Source: Stomoxys calcitrans (Eukaryota; Arthropoda; Insecta; Diptera; Muscidae). From it: 64,000 nucleotides of DNA. Shown in pieces: positions 44,922-56,674 of this stretch. The stretch is from assembly GCF_963082655.1 (NCBI RefSeq), contig NC_081553.1, positions 44,340,260-44,404,259 of the forward strand, given 5' to 3'. Below the pieces are notes generated by a model that made no database searches, was not told the origin of the DNA, and was given only the letters and a program-made list of their open reading frames with translations. A program made the position numbers and the translations under genes. How positions within the stretch are numbered: the first letter of the stretch is position 1; every line of letters starts with the position of its first letter.

Positions 44922-47084
44922 TGACAAGTAAAGAAGAGATCGAACCAAAATTGTGGCTTCTACAGCCTTTAAAGGCCACATCGGATGAAAAATATATATG
45001 GGGGCTATATATAAATCTGGACCGATTTTTATGAAACTTGGTACACGTATGAGGACATTGGATAAAACGGCCCATGCCAAATTTTGTAAAGATTGGACCA
45101 AAATTGTGCCTGCTACAGCCTTAAAAGGCCATTTCGGATGAAAAATTTATATGGGAGCTATATCTAAATCTAGGCCGATTTATATGAAACTTTGGACACA
45201 TATGAGGACGTTGAATCAAATGCTCCATGCCAAATTTTGTAAAGATCGGACCAAAATTGTGGCTTCTACAACCTAAAAGGAAACATCGGATGAAAAATAT
45301 ATATGGGAGCTATATCTTAATCTGGACCGATTTTTATGAAACTTTGGACACATATGAGGACATTGAATAAAACGGCCCATGCCAAATTTTGTAAAGATTG
45401 GACCAAAATTGTGGCTTCTACAGCCTTAAAAGGCCATATCGGATGAAAAATATATATGGGAAATATATCTTAATGTGGACCGATCTTTAAGAAACATTGC
45501 ACACTTATGAGGACATTGAATAAAACGGCCGATGCCAAATTTTATAAAGATTGGACCAAAATTGTGCCTGCTACAGCCTTAAAAGGCCACATCGGATGAA
45601 AGATATATATGGAAGCTATATCTAAATCTGGACTGATTGTTATGGAACTTTGCACACATATGAAGACGTTGAATAAAACGCTCCATGCCAAATTTTGTAA
45701 AGATTGGACCAAAATTGTGTCTGCACAGCCTTAAAAGGCCATATCAGATGAAAGATATATATGGAAGCTATATATAAATCTGATCCGATTATAATGAAAT
45801 TTTGCACACAATTTGGGGCGTCACATAAAGCACTTCGTGCCAAATTTTGTATTGATCGGATCACAATGGAGCCTTCTATAGCCTTAATGGGTCAAATCGG
45901 ACGAGAGTTATATATGGGAGCTATATCTAAATTTGAATCGATTTAAATAAAATTTTGTACACGTATTGGGACGTCTCAAAACCCATTTCATATTAAATTT
46001 GGAAGAATTGCACCAAAATTGTGGCTCCTACAGCTTTAAAAGGGCACATCGGATGAAAGATATATGTGGGAGCTATATCTAAATCTGGACCGATTTCAAT
46101 AAAATTTTGCAAATATTTTGGGCCTGTAAAAAAAAAACACTTCGTGCAAAATTTTGAAAGGATCGGACCAAAATTGTGCCTGCGACAGCCTTAAAAGACC
46201 ATATCGGATGAAAAATATATATGGGAACTATATCTAAATGTAGACCGATTTTTATGAAACATTGCACACATATGTGGACGTTGATAAAACTCTCCATGCC
46301 AAATTTTGTAAGGATCGGACCAAAATTGTGCCTTCAATAGCCTTAATGGGTCAAATCGGACGAGAGTTATATATGGAAGCTATATATAAATCTGATCCGA
46401 TTATGATGAAATTTTGCACACATATTGTGGCGTCACATAAAGCACTTCGTGCCAAATTTTGTATTGATCGGATCAAAATTGTGCCTTCTAAATCTGAACC
46501 GATATATATAAAATTTTGTACACATATTGGGACGTCACAAAAACCACTTCGTGTTAAATTTGGTAGAGATCGCACCAAAATTGTGGCTCCTACAGCTTTA
46601 AAAGGGCATATCGGATGAAATATATATATGGGAGCTATATCTAAATCTGGACCGATTTAAATAAAATTTTGGAAATATTTTGGGTCTGTGAAAAAAACAC
46701 TTCGTGCTAAATTTTGAAAGGATCGGAACAAAATTGTGGCTTCTGCAGCTTTAAAAGGGCACATCGGATGAAAGATATATATGTGGGAGCTACATCTAAA
46801 TATGGACCGATTTTTTTGAAAATCAAAAGCGTTTGTCCTTGGACCAAAAAAGACACCTACGCAAAATTTTGTGAAAATCGGACAACAAATGCGACCTGTA
46901 CCTTGATTACAAGAATAGATGGACAAACAGACGGACGGATAGACGGATAAAGCAAAATCGAATCAGGAAGTGATTCTAAGTCGATCCGTATACTTATCGA
47001 TGGGTCTAGCTCTTCTCCTTCTTAGCGTTGCAAATAAATGCACAAATCTGTAATACCCTGTACCACAGTAGTGGTGTAGGGTAT
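44922..47084 (-). mobile_element. DINE-E, complete or nearly so (about 2.16 kb), minus strand
   Basis: 3' terminus at left ACAAGTAAAGAAGAGATCG without a GC hairpin. About thirteen monomers follow (CTGGACCGATT boundaries near 45018, 45170 and 45322). Then come a short GACGGACGGATAGACGG tract near 46928, a block GCAAAATCGAATCAGGAAGT and CTTATCGATGGGTCTAGCTC, and the 5' palindrome TAATACCCTGTACCACAGTA / GTGGTGTAGGGTATAATTA. The ends differ from A and B, but the monomer is clearly related. Confidence 0.85.
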
Positions 47085-47815
47085 AATTATAGTCATAACA
47101 GAACACTACGTGCAAAATTTCAGCCAAAACGGGTGAAAATGGAGGCTTTCAGGAGCTCAAGAAAGTAAATCGGGAGATCGGTTTGTATTGGAGTTATATC
47201 AGGATCTTGACAGCTTCAGATCTTACTAAGCGTAGTACTTAAAATATATAACAGAACACTGCAAAATTTCAGTCAAATCGTATTTGAGGCTTCCAGGGCC
47301 TCAAGAATCTGGAAACCGGTTTATATGGGAGTTATATCAGGTCATTCATCGATTCGAACCGTACTTGGCACTGTTGTTGAGAGTCATACAATAGAAGAAT
47401 ACTATGTGCAAAATTTCAACCAAATCGGAAAAAATTGCGTCTTCTAGGGACTCAAGAATACGAATCGGGAGATCGATTTATATCGGAGTTATATCAGGTT
47501 CAGACCGTACTTATCGCAGTGGTTGGAAGTCATAACGGAACACTACATGGAAAATTTCAGCCAAATCGGACAAAAATTGCGGCTTCCAGAGGCTCAGAAA
47601 TTCTAATCGGGTGATCCGTTTGTATGGGACCTATATCCAAATCTGAACCGATATGGCCCATTTGCAATCCCCAATGACCTACATCAATATAAAATATTTG
47701 AGCAAAATTTCAACCGGGTAGCTCTACGCGTTCGACAGCTATCGTAATTTCGACAAACGCACATAGCTAGTTCGAATCAGAATTTCGAGACGATCAAGAA
47801 TATATCTGTGGCTTA
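47085..47815 (-). mobile_element. DINE-A' fragment, minus strand
   Basis: Four to five A'-type monomers (GAGATCGGTTTGTATTGGAG, GGCTTCCAGGGCCTCAAGAA) and the block ACGATCAAGAATATATCTGT near 47793. The microsatellite is reduced to CGACAAACGCACATAGCTAG. Both termini are absent. Confidence 0.78.
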
Positions 47816-48101
47816 TAACACCCCTTTGATCCAAATCTAAACAAAATCGGAAAACAAATGCGGCTGCTATGAGCTTAAGACACTACATCGCCAATCCGTT
47901 TTATATGTGGTAGCTATCCAAGTCCTTAACCTGCGTGTGGAAAAAATGGATCGGTGCCTAATTTCAGCTGCATACCCAATTTTCGAAGAATGTAGCGTCA
48001 ACACGGGCATCGGCAAATTGTCTTCTAATTTAACTACAATCAAGAATATATTTATTCCGTAGGGTCGGAAGTGGATATTTCGATGTGTTGCAAACGGAAT
48101 A
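47816..48101 (-). mobile_element. DINE-B-like fragment, minus strand, broken at the satellite
   Basis: AATGCGGCTGCTATGAGCTT, AGTCCTTAACCTGCGTGTGG, CAATCAAGAATATATTTATT and GGTCGGAAGTGGATATTTCG, then GATGTGTTGCAAACGGAAT. In every other B copy this is followed by GACAAAATGAATATACCCCC and the 5' terminus. Here it is followed immediately by the CTCTA satellite. Confidence 0.8.
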
Positions 48102-49317
48102 CTCTACCTCTACTCTACTCTACCTCTACTCTACCTCTACTCTACCTCTACTCTACCTCTACTCTACCTCTACTCTACCTCTACTCTACCCATACTCTAC
48201 CTCTACTCTACCTCTACTCTACCTCTACTCTACCTCTACTCTACCTCTACTCTACCTCTACTCTACCTCTACTCTACCTCTACTCTACCTCTACTCTACC
48301 TCTACTTTACCTCTACTCTACCTCTACTCTACCTCTACTCTACCTCTACTCTACCTCTACTCTACCTCTACTCTACCTCTACTCTACCTCTACTCTACCT
48401 CTACTCTACCTCTACTCTACCTCTTCTCTACCTCTACTCTACCTCTACTCTACTCTACTCTACTCTACTCTACTCTACTCTACTCTACTCTACTCTACTC
48501 TACTCTACTCTACTCTACTCTACTCTACCTCTACTTTACCTCTACTCTACCTCTACTCTACTCTACTCTACTCTACTCTACTCTACTCTACTCTACTCTA
48601 CTCTACTCTACTCTACTCTACCTCTACTCTACCTCTACTCTACCTCTACTCTACCTCTACCTCTACCTCTACTCTACCTCTACTCTACCTCTACTCTACC
48701 TCTACTCTACCTCTACTCTACTCTACTCTACTCTACTCTACTCTACTCTACTCTACTCTACTCTACTCTACTCTACTCTACTCTACTCTACTCTACTCTA
48801 CTCTACTCTACTCTACTCTACTCTACTCTACTCTACTCTACTCTACTCTACTCTACTCTACTCTACTCTACTCTACTCTACTCTACTCTACTCTACTCTA
48901 CTCTACTCTACTCTACTCTACTCTACTCTACTCTACTCTACTCTACCTCTACCTCTACTCTACCTCTACTCTACCTCTACTCTACCTCTACTCTACCTCT
49001 ACTCTACCTCTACTCTACTCTACTCTACTCTACTCTACTCTACTCTACTCTACTCTACTCTACTCTACTCTACTCTACTCTACTCTACTCTACTCTACTC
49101 TACTCTACTCTACTCTACTCTACTCTACTCTACTCTACTCTACTCTACTCTACTCTACTCTACTCTACTCTACTCTACTCTACTCTACTCTACTCTACTC
49201 TACTCTACTCTACTCTACTCTACTCTACTCTACTCTACTCTACTCTACTCTACTCTACTCTACTCTACTCTACTCTACTCTACTCTACTCTACTCTACTC
49301 TACTCTACTCTACTCTA
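48102..49317. repeat. CTCTA satellite, about 1.2 kb, mixed 5-bp and 11-bp units
   Basis: Pure tandem array. The 48102-48450 part is mainly the 11-mer CTCTACCTCTA. The 48450-48520, 48560-48620, 48715-48945 and 49010-49317 parts are the pentamer CTCTA, with short returns to the 11-mer. Sporadic variants include CCATACTC (48190), CTTTAC (48307, 48536) and CTCTTCTC (48423). Open frames of over 400 codons (LLYSTLLYST repeats) are a by-product of the absence of stop codons. Confidence 0.97.
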
Positions 49318-50243
49318 ATTTGATTTAAAATTTGCCACCTCTCTACCAACTGTGATAGTAGGTTCAAGCCCCAAAACTTATCCCAACCTTATCATTTCGA
49401 TGTTCACATTACAAATGAATGTTTGTTAACACAACCTTCTTTTTCCATTAAAATGCAACAAATCATTCGATTTTCATAACAAATCTGTTACATAAAAATA
49501 TAGAGTTCGCACATTCATCATGGCCTATCTCGGCGGAAACATGTATTTAAAGACCTCTCTAGATACTAGTACAAATTCAAAGCGAAATACCTTTGATATG
49601 CCATTACAATGTAGACAGATGGTCTGCTTTAGATGACATCCACTTGTGTAGTTGTGGAGGTCAATAAATAATTTTTTATTATTTGGCCTCTGTGTGTATG
49701 GCATAAAACACCAAAAAGGCCGCAGAAAACATTTTCATTTAACAAATTTACCCTCTCACTGTTTGATGCTTTTTGGCCGCATTCTGCTCCTTAGTGGCTT
49801 CACTTTATCATTGTGCTGTGAACTGAAACAAGTTCCCAAAGTAGTTTTGCATTCACAAGCGCACATAAATCTGAAAAACAAACAATATTGAGATTTTCTT
49901 CATTGTTTTGAAAAACTCCAAAAAAAAAAAAAAAAAAAAAAATAGTGGAATGAATACCCTATGCCATTGATTGGGACATAAGTGTTGATATTAATGTGAT
50001 ATGGTGCTTCTGAAGCCGACCGCGATAAGGGGATTTCTCAATTGTTCAAAATTCGGCTATGCAGATGCAGGTGGTGAATGTAATGGAGTCCAATGGTGAG
50101 AAACAAAAAATGATTAAACATGACATTAATAGAAGGTTTTGATTTAATGACAAAACATAACTGGAAATATAAAAAATAAAAAAAAACAATGTTAACGAAT
50201 CTCAAATTTTTACAAGGTTTTTTTATTGGGAAAAACTAAAAAA
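49318..50243. other. Unique AT-rich DNA with poly-A tracts
   Basis: Non-repetitive sequence with an A-run at about 49919-49942 and another AAAAAA context near 50230-50243 where the next DINE inserted. An ORF at 49652-49891 has no recognisable motif. Confidence 0.5.
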
Positions 50244-51707
50244 AACAAGTAAAAAGGCGTTAAGTTCGGCCGGGCCGAACTTTGGATACCCACCACCTCG
50301 GGTATATATGTAAACCACCTTTCATCAAAATTCGGTAAAAATTTCATACCTTATACTCATATACCTCATACCGATCTGAACTATATCGGACACGGATGTC
50401 GAAAAGCCGAACATAAGTCACTGTGTCAAATTTCAGTGAAATCGGATTATAAATGCGCCTTTTATGGGGCCAAGACTTTAAATCGAGATATCGGTCTACA
50501 TGGCAGCTATATCCAAATCTGGACCGATTTGGGCCAAGTTGCATAAACATGTCGAAGAGCCTAACACTAAGCACTGTCCCAAATTTCGGCGAAATCGGAC
50601 AATAAATGCCTCTTTTATGGGCCCTAAACCTTAAATCCAGAGATCGGTCTATATGGCAGCTATATTCAAATCTGGACCGATCTGGGCAAAATTGAAGAAG
50701 GACGTCGAAGAGCCTAACCAAACTCACTGTCTCAAATTTCAGCGACATCGGACAATAAATGCGTCTTTTATGGCCCCAAAACCTTAAGCCTAGATATCGG
50801 TCTATATGGCAGCTATATCCAAATCTGGACCGATCTGTGCGATAGTATGTCAAGGGGCTTAACTTAACTCACTGTTCCAAATTTCGGCGACATCGGGCAA
50901 TAAATGAGCATTTTATGGGCCCAAAACCATAAATCAAGAAATCGGTCTATATGGCAGCTATATCCAAATTTGAACCGATCTGGACCAAATTGAAGAAATA
51001 TGTCAAAGGGCCTAACACAACTCACTGTCCCAAATTTCAGCAAAATCGGATAATGAATGTGGCTATTATGGGCCTTACACCATAAATCGGAAGATCGGTC
51101 TATATAGCAGCTATATCCAAATCTGAAACGATCTGGACCAAATTGAAGAAATATGTCAAAGGGCCTAACACAACTCACTGTCCCAAATTTCAGCGAAATC
51201 GGACCATAAATGTGGCTTTTATGGGCCTTAGACCCTAAATCGGAGGATCGGTCTATATGGCAGCTATATCCAAATCTGGACCGATCTGAGCCAAATTGAC
51301 AAAGGATGCCGAAGGGCCTAACTCAACTCACTGTCCCAAATTTCAACAAAATCGGATAATAAATGTAGCTTTTATGGGCCTAAGACCCTAAATCGGCGGA
51401 TCGGTCTATATGGGGGCTATATCAAGATATAGTCCGATATAGCCCATCTTCGAACTTAACCTGCTTATGAACAAAAAAAGAATCTGTGCAAAATTTCAGC
51501 TCAATATCTCTATTTTTAAAGACTGTAGCGTGATTTCAACAGACAGACGGACAGACGGACAGACGGACGGACATGGCTAGATCGTCTTAGATTTTCACGC
51601 TGATCAAGAATATATATACTTTATAGGGTCGGAAATTGATATTTCGATGTGTTGCAAACGGAATGACAAAATGAATATACCCCCATCCTTCGGTGGTGGG
51701 TATAAAA
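50244..51707 (-). mobile_element. DINE-B, complete, minus strand
   Basis: Left end AAACAAGTAAAAAGGCGTTA with the hairpin at about 50266-50282. About seven monomers follow, then GACAGACGGACAGACGGACA near 51541, GATCAAGAATATATATACTT near 51602 and the 5' end CCCCCATCCTTCGGTGGTGG then GTATAAAAA. It is inserted into an A-run. Very close in sequence to the copies at 35923 and 53135. Confidence 0.94.
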
Positions 51708-52804
51708 ATCAAATTTCGCATGAATATCTAATGAAAATCTTAAAAATTTAATATTTTTTTTTTTGTGAAAACTTAATTTGAAGAGTTCTTCTATGACAAT
51801 TTATTAAGCAGAATTTCTTAGTTATATTTGCAAAAGTTTTTAAAAATCAGATTTTATTTCCATATTTTATGGGTTACAGATTTTAAACAAATTTTTGAGA
51901 ACTTCAGTATTCATTATAATCGATATCCTTAGAAAAATGGCTAAAAACCAAAGAGGAGAACCTCCAAATATTTCGTTTGCTATTGCAAAAGGGATGATTG
52001 GGAGGTTAAGGGAGTTTGATGGTACCAAATGGTGACAAGGTCATTGGTTACTTCAATGACAGCGAGTTCAATTTTCTGAGTAATAATATGCCAAAAACTT
52101 CATAATTTTGTCATGCGGTTAGTTCCTCGTTTACTTCTTTGTCCTCAAAAGGTTAATATTTCGTTATATTTATTCTTCTATTCCAAGTAATGAATGAAAT
52201 AATGTTCATCAATCCCCATTTCATAGAATGTCCACTTGTTAACAGCAGGTCTTTTGGTTCAAATCAAAAAAATAACGAACAAAAAATAGCTTCCACGTTG
52301 ACGAACAAGACATCCTGAGACATAAGAACAACAGTGAAAAGCCGAAAAAATTTAAAACCGTTAAATTTTAAACCTTTCACTTAACGGACACAATGTTCTT
52401 TGCGAGTGCTGATATTTTTTACTTTTTTTCGTAGTGGCTTTCTATGAGGTCAAGAGATTTTACCATCATTGAAAAGAACTAAACAAGTGGTTGGTAGCTT
52501 CCAATGAAATCAACACAAGAGAGCAAGAAGTATTATATTCTTCGTTCGTTGGGATTTTAGGAAAAAATAATCTTCCAATGATTAAAGTCAGCAAGAGCTT
52601 AACTTGCAGCATTCATAGGAGCAGCTATGACAACGAAATCTTATACTAGAATTTTTATTACAACATCGATGTCGATGTCAAAAATGTTCCATTTATTTAT
52701 TATGGCTTCTTAGATGAAATTAATTGAACTGTACCGAAGTGAATGGGAGAAGAAGCCAGCACCGTAACATGATTGACGAGGAGGATGAGAAGTGAGGGAA
52801 ATTA
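51708..52804. other. Unique AT-rich DNA, no gene recognised
   Basis: No repeat family or credible ORF recognised. A T-run lies near 51754-51764. Confidence 0.5.
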
Positions 52805-53134
52805 TCAACTAAAATAAAGTAAAATAAAATAAAACAAAATAAAATAAAATAAAATGAAATAAAATAAAATAAAATAAAATAAAATAAAATAAAATAAAAT
52901 AAAATAAAATAAAATAAAATAAAATAAAATGAAATAAAATAAAATAAAATAAAATAAAATAAAATAAAATAAAATAAAATAAAATAAAATAAAATAAAAT
53001 AAAATAAAATAAAATAAAATAAAATAAAATAAAATAAATAAATAAAATAAAATAAAATAAAATAAATAAATAAAATAAAATAAAATAAAATAAAATAAAA
53101 TAAAATAAAATAAAATAAAATAAAATAAAATAAA
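52805..53134. repeat. TAAAA pentanucleotide array, main part
   Basis: About 65 units of AAAAT with rare variants (TAAAG, AAAAC, TGAAA) and 4-bp slips AAATAAATAAAA near 53034-53066. It ends where a DINE-B begins with AAAACAAGTAAAAAGG. The minus-strand ORF of repeated FILFY residues is an artefact. Confidence 0.96.
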
Positions 53135-54916
53135 ACAAGTAAAAAGGCGTTAAGTTCGGCCGGGCCGAACTTTGGATACCCACCACCTCGGGTATATATG
53201 TAAACCACCTTTCATAAATATTCAGTGAAAATTTTATACCTTATACTCATATAAATTTCATACCTCATACCGATATGAACTATATACGACACGGATGTCG
53301 AAAAGCCGAACATAAGTCACTGTGTCAAATTTCAGTGAAATCGGATTATAAATGCGCCTTTTATGGGGCCAAGACTTTAAATCGAGATATCGGTCTACAT
53401 GGCAGCTATATCCAATATCTGGACCGATTTGGGCCAAGTTGCATTAACATGTCGAAGAGCCTAACATTAAGCACTGTCCCAAATTTCGGCGAAATCGGAC
53501 AAAAAATGCCTCTTTTATGGGCCCTAAACCTTAAATCCAGAGATCGGTCTGTATGGCAGCTATATTCAAATCTGGACTGATCTGGGCAAAATTGAAGAAG
53601 GACGTCGAAGAGCCTAACCAAACTCACTGTCTCAAATTTCAGCGACATCGGACAATAAATGCGTCTTTTATGGCCCCAAAACCTAAAACCTAGATATCGG
53701 TCTTTATGGCAGCTATATCCAAATCTGGACCGATCTCTGCGATATTGCAGAAGTATGTCAAGGGGCTTAACTTAACTCACTGTTCCAAATTTCGGGGACA
53801 TCGGGCAATAAATGAGCATTTTATGGGCCCAAAACCATAAATCAAGAAATCGGTCTATATGGCAGCTATATCCAAATTTGAACCGATCTGGACCAAATTG
53901 AAGAAATATGTCAAAGTGCCTAACACATCTCACTGTCCCAAATTTCAGCAAAATCGGATAATGAATGTGGCTATTATGGGCCTTACACCATAAATCGGAG
54001 GATCGATCTATATGGCAGCTATATCCAAATCTGGACCGATCTGAGCCAAATTAACGAAGGATGTCGATGGGCCCTACACAATTCACTGCCCCGAATTTCA
54101 TCAAAATCGGATAATAAATGTGGCTTTTGTGGGCCTAAGACCCTAAACCGGAGGATCGGTCTATATGGCAGCTATATCCAAATCTGAACCGATCTGGACC
54201 AAATTAAAGAAACATGTCAAGGGGCCTAAGGCAACTCACTGTCCCAAATTTCAGCGAAATCGGACCATAAATGTGGCTTTTATGGGCCTTAGACCCTAAA
54301 TCGGAGGATCGGTCTGTATGGCAGCTATATCCAAATCTGGACCGATCTGAGCCAAATTGACAAAGGATGTCGAAGGGCCTAACACAACTCACTGTCCCAA
54401 ATTTCAGCGAAATCGGACCATAAATGTGGCTTTTATGGGCCTTAGACCCTAAATCGGAGGATCGGTCTATATGGCAGCTATATCCAAATCTGGACCGATC
54501 TGAGCCAAATTGACAAAGGATGTCGAAGGGCCTAACACAACTCACTGTCCCAAATTTCAACAAAATCGGATAATAAATGTGGCTTTTATGAGCCTAAGAC
54601 CCTAAATCGGCGGATCGGTCTATATGGGGGCTATATCAAGATATAGTCCGATATAGCCCATCTTCGAACTTAACCTGCTTATGGACAAAAAAAGAATCTG
54701 TGCAAAATTTCAGCTCAATATCTCTATTTTTAAAGACTGTAGCGTGATTTCAACAGACAGACGGACAGACGGACAGACGGACGGACATGGCTAGATCGTC
54801 TTAGATTTTTACGCTGATCAAGAATATATACTTTATAGGGTCGGAAATGGATATTTCGATGTGTTGCAAACGGAATGACAAAATGAATATACCCCCATCC
54901 TTCGGTGGTGGGTATA
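53135..54916 (-). mobile_element. DINE-B, complete (about 1.78 kb), inside the TAAAA array
   Basis: Hairpin at about 53157-53173. There is a 20-bp local duplication CTCATATAAATTTCATACCT near 53247. About nine monomers follow, two of them (54240-54400 and 54400-54560) nearly identical. Microsatellite near 54756; 5' end CCCCCATCCTTCGGTGGTGG near 54892. It is directly followed by more TAAAA units. Confidence 0.94.
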
Positions 54917-54960
54917 ATAAAATAAAATAAAATAAGATAAAATAAAATAAAGTAATAAAA
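54917..54960. repeat. TAAAA array, remnant between two DINE-B copies
   Basis: About eight AAAAT-type units with TAAGAT and AAAGTAAT variants, lying between the 5' end of one DINE-B and the 3' end of the next. It continues the array at 52805-53134. Confidence 0.93.
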
Positions 54961-56663
54961 AACAAGTAAAAAGGCGTTAAGTTCGGCCGGGCCGAACTTT
55001 GGATACCCACCACCTCGGGTATATATATAAACCACCTTTCGTCAAATCCGGGGAAAAATGCATACCTTATGACCCCTAGCAGCTATATAGAAATATGTTC
55101 CGATTTGGACCAAATACTAATAAATACAAGTCATTGTTCATCTGTCTAAAACAATATTTTGCTCTTTTTAGTAGCTATACCAAAAAATAAACCGTTCTGA
55201 ACCATAAACGACACGGACGTCGAAAAGCCTAGCATACGTCACAGTGTCAAATTATAGTGAAATCGGATTATAAAAGCGCCTTTTATTGGGCCAAAGCTTT
55301 TCATCGAGATATCGGTCTGGACCGATTTCGACCAAGTTGCAGATACATGTCGAAGAGCCTAACACAACTCACTGTCCCAAATTTCGGCGAAATCGGACAA
55401 TAAATACGCCTTTTATGGCCACAAAACCTTAAATCAAGAGATCGGTCTATATTGCAGCTATATCCAAATCTGGACCGATCTGAGCCAAATTGAAAAATAA
55501 TATCGAAAGTTTTATCACAACTCACTGTCCCAAATTTCGGCGACATCGGACAATAAATGCGCCTTTTATGGGCTCAAAACCTTAAATCGAGAGATCGGTC
55601 TATATGGCAGCTATATCCGAATCTGAACCGATCTGAGCCAAATTAACAATGGATGTTGAAGGGCTTAAGACAACTCACTGTCCCAAATTTCAGCAAAATC
55701 GGACAATAAATCTGGCTTTTAAGGGTCTTAGACCCTAAATCGGAGGATCGGTCTATATGGCAGCTATATCCAAAATTAGACCGATCTGGGCCAAACTGGC
55801 GAAGGATGTCGAAGGGCCTAAGACAACTTACTGTCCAAAATTTCAGCAAAATCGGATAATAAATGTGGCTTTTATGGGCCAAAGACCCTAAATTTGAGGA
55901 TCGGTCTATATGGCAGCTATATCCAAAACTGGACCGATCTGGGCCAAATTTGCAAAGGATGTCGAAGGGCCTAAGACAACTCACTGTCCCAAATTTCAGC
56001 AAAATCGGACAATTATTCTGGCTTTTATGGGTCTAAGACCCTAAATCGGAGGATCGGTCTATATGGCAGCTATATCCAAAATTAGACCGATCTGGGCCAA
56101 ACTGGCGAAGGATGTCGAAGGGCCTAAGACAACTCACTGGTCGAAATTTCAGCAAAATCGAATAATAAATGTGGCTTTTATGGGCCAAAGACCCTAAATC
56201 GGAGGATCGGTCTATATGGCAGCTATATCCAAAACTGGACCGATCTGAGCCAAATTGGCGAAGAATGTCGGAGGGCCTAAGACAACTTACTGTCCGAAAT
56301 TTCAGCAAAATCGGATAATAAATGTGGCTTTTATGGGCCTAAGACCCTAAATCGGCGGATCGGTCTATATGGGGGCTATATCTAGATATAGTCCGATTTG
56401 GCCCATCTTCGAACTTAACCTGCTTATGGACAAAAAAAGAATATGTGCAAAGTTTCAGCTCAATATCTCAATTTTTGAAGACTGTAGCGTGATTTCAACA
56501 GACAGACGGACAGACGGACAGACGGACGGACATGTCTAGATCGTCTTAGATTTTTACGCTGATCAAGAATATATATACTTTATAGGGTCGGAAATGGATA
56601 TTTCGATGTGTTGCAAACGGAATGACAAAATGAATATACCCCCATCCTTCGGTGGTGGGTATA
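54961..56663 (-). mobile_element. DINE-B, complete (about 1.70 kb), second copy in the TAAAA array
   Basis: Left end AACAAGTAAAAAGGCGTTAA, hairpin at about 54981-54997. The first internal region is longer and different (CATTGTTCATCTGTCTAAAA near 55130), as in the copy ending at 22010. Eight monomers follow, several ending CTAAGACAACTCACTGTCC, a B sub-variant. Microsatellite near 56500. 5' end CCCCCATCCTTCGGTGGTGG then GTATAATAAAATAAAAA, showing it too lies in TAAAA repeat DNA. Confidence 0.94.
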
Positions 56664-56674
56664 ATAAAATAAAA

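Noticed and set aside
48071..49323. Two plus-strand open frames of over 400 codons coding LLYST repeats
   Set aside because: They are the CTCTA satellite read as protein; the array simply contains no stop codon in these frames.
52720..53208. Minus-strand ORF of 162 codons rich in FILFY
   Set aside because: It is a translation of the TAAAA microsatellite plus the end of a DINE-B.
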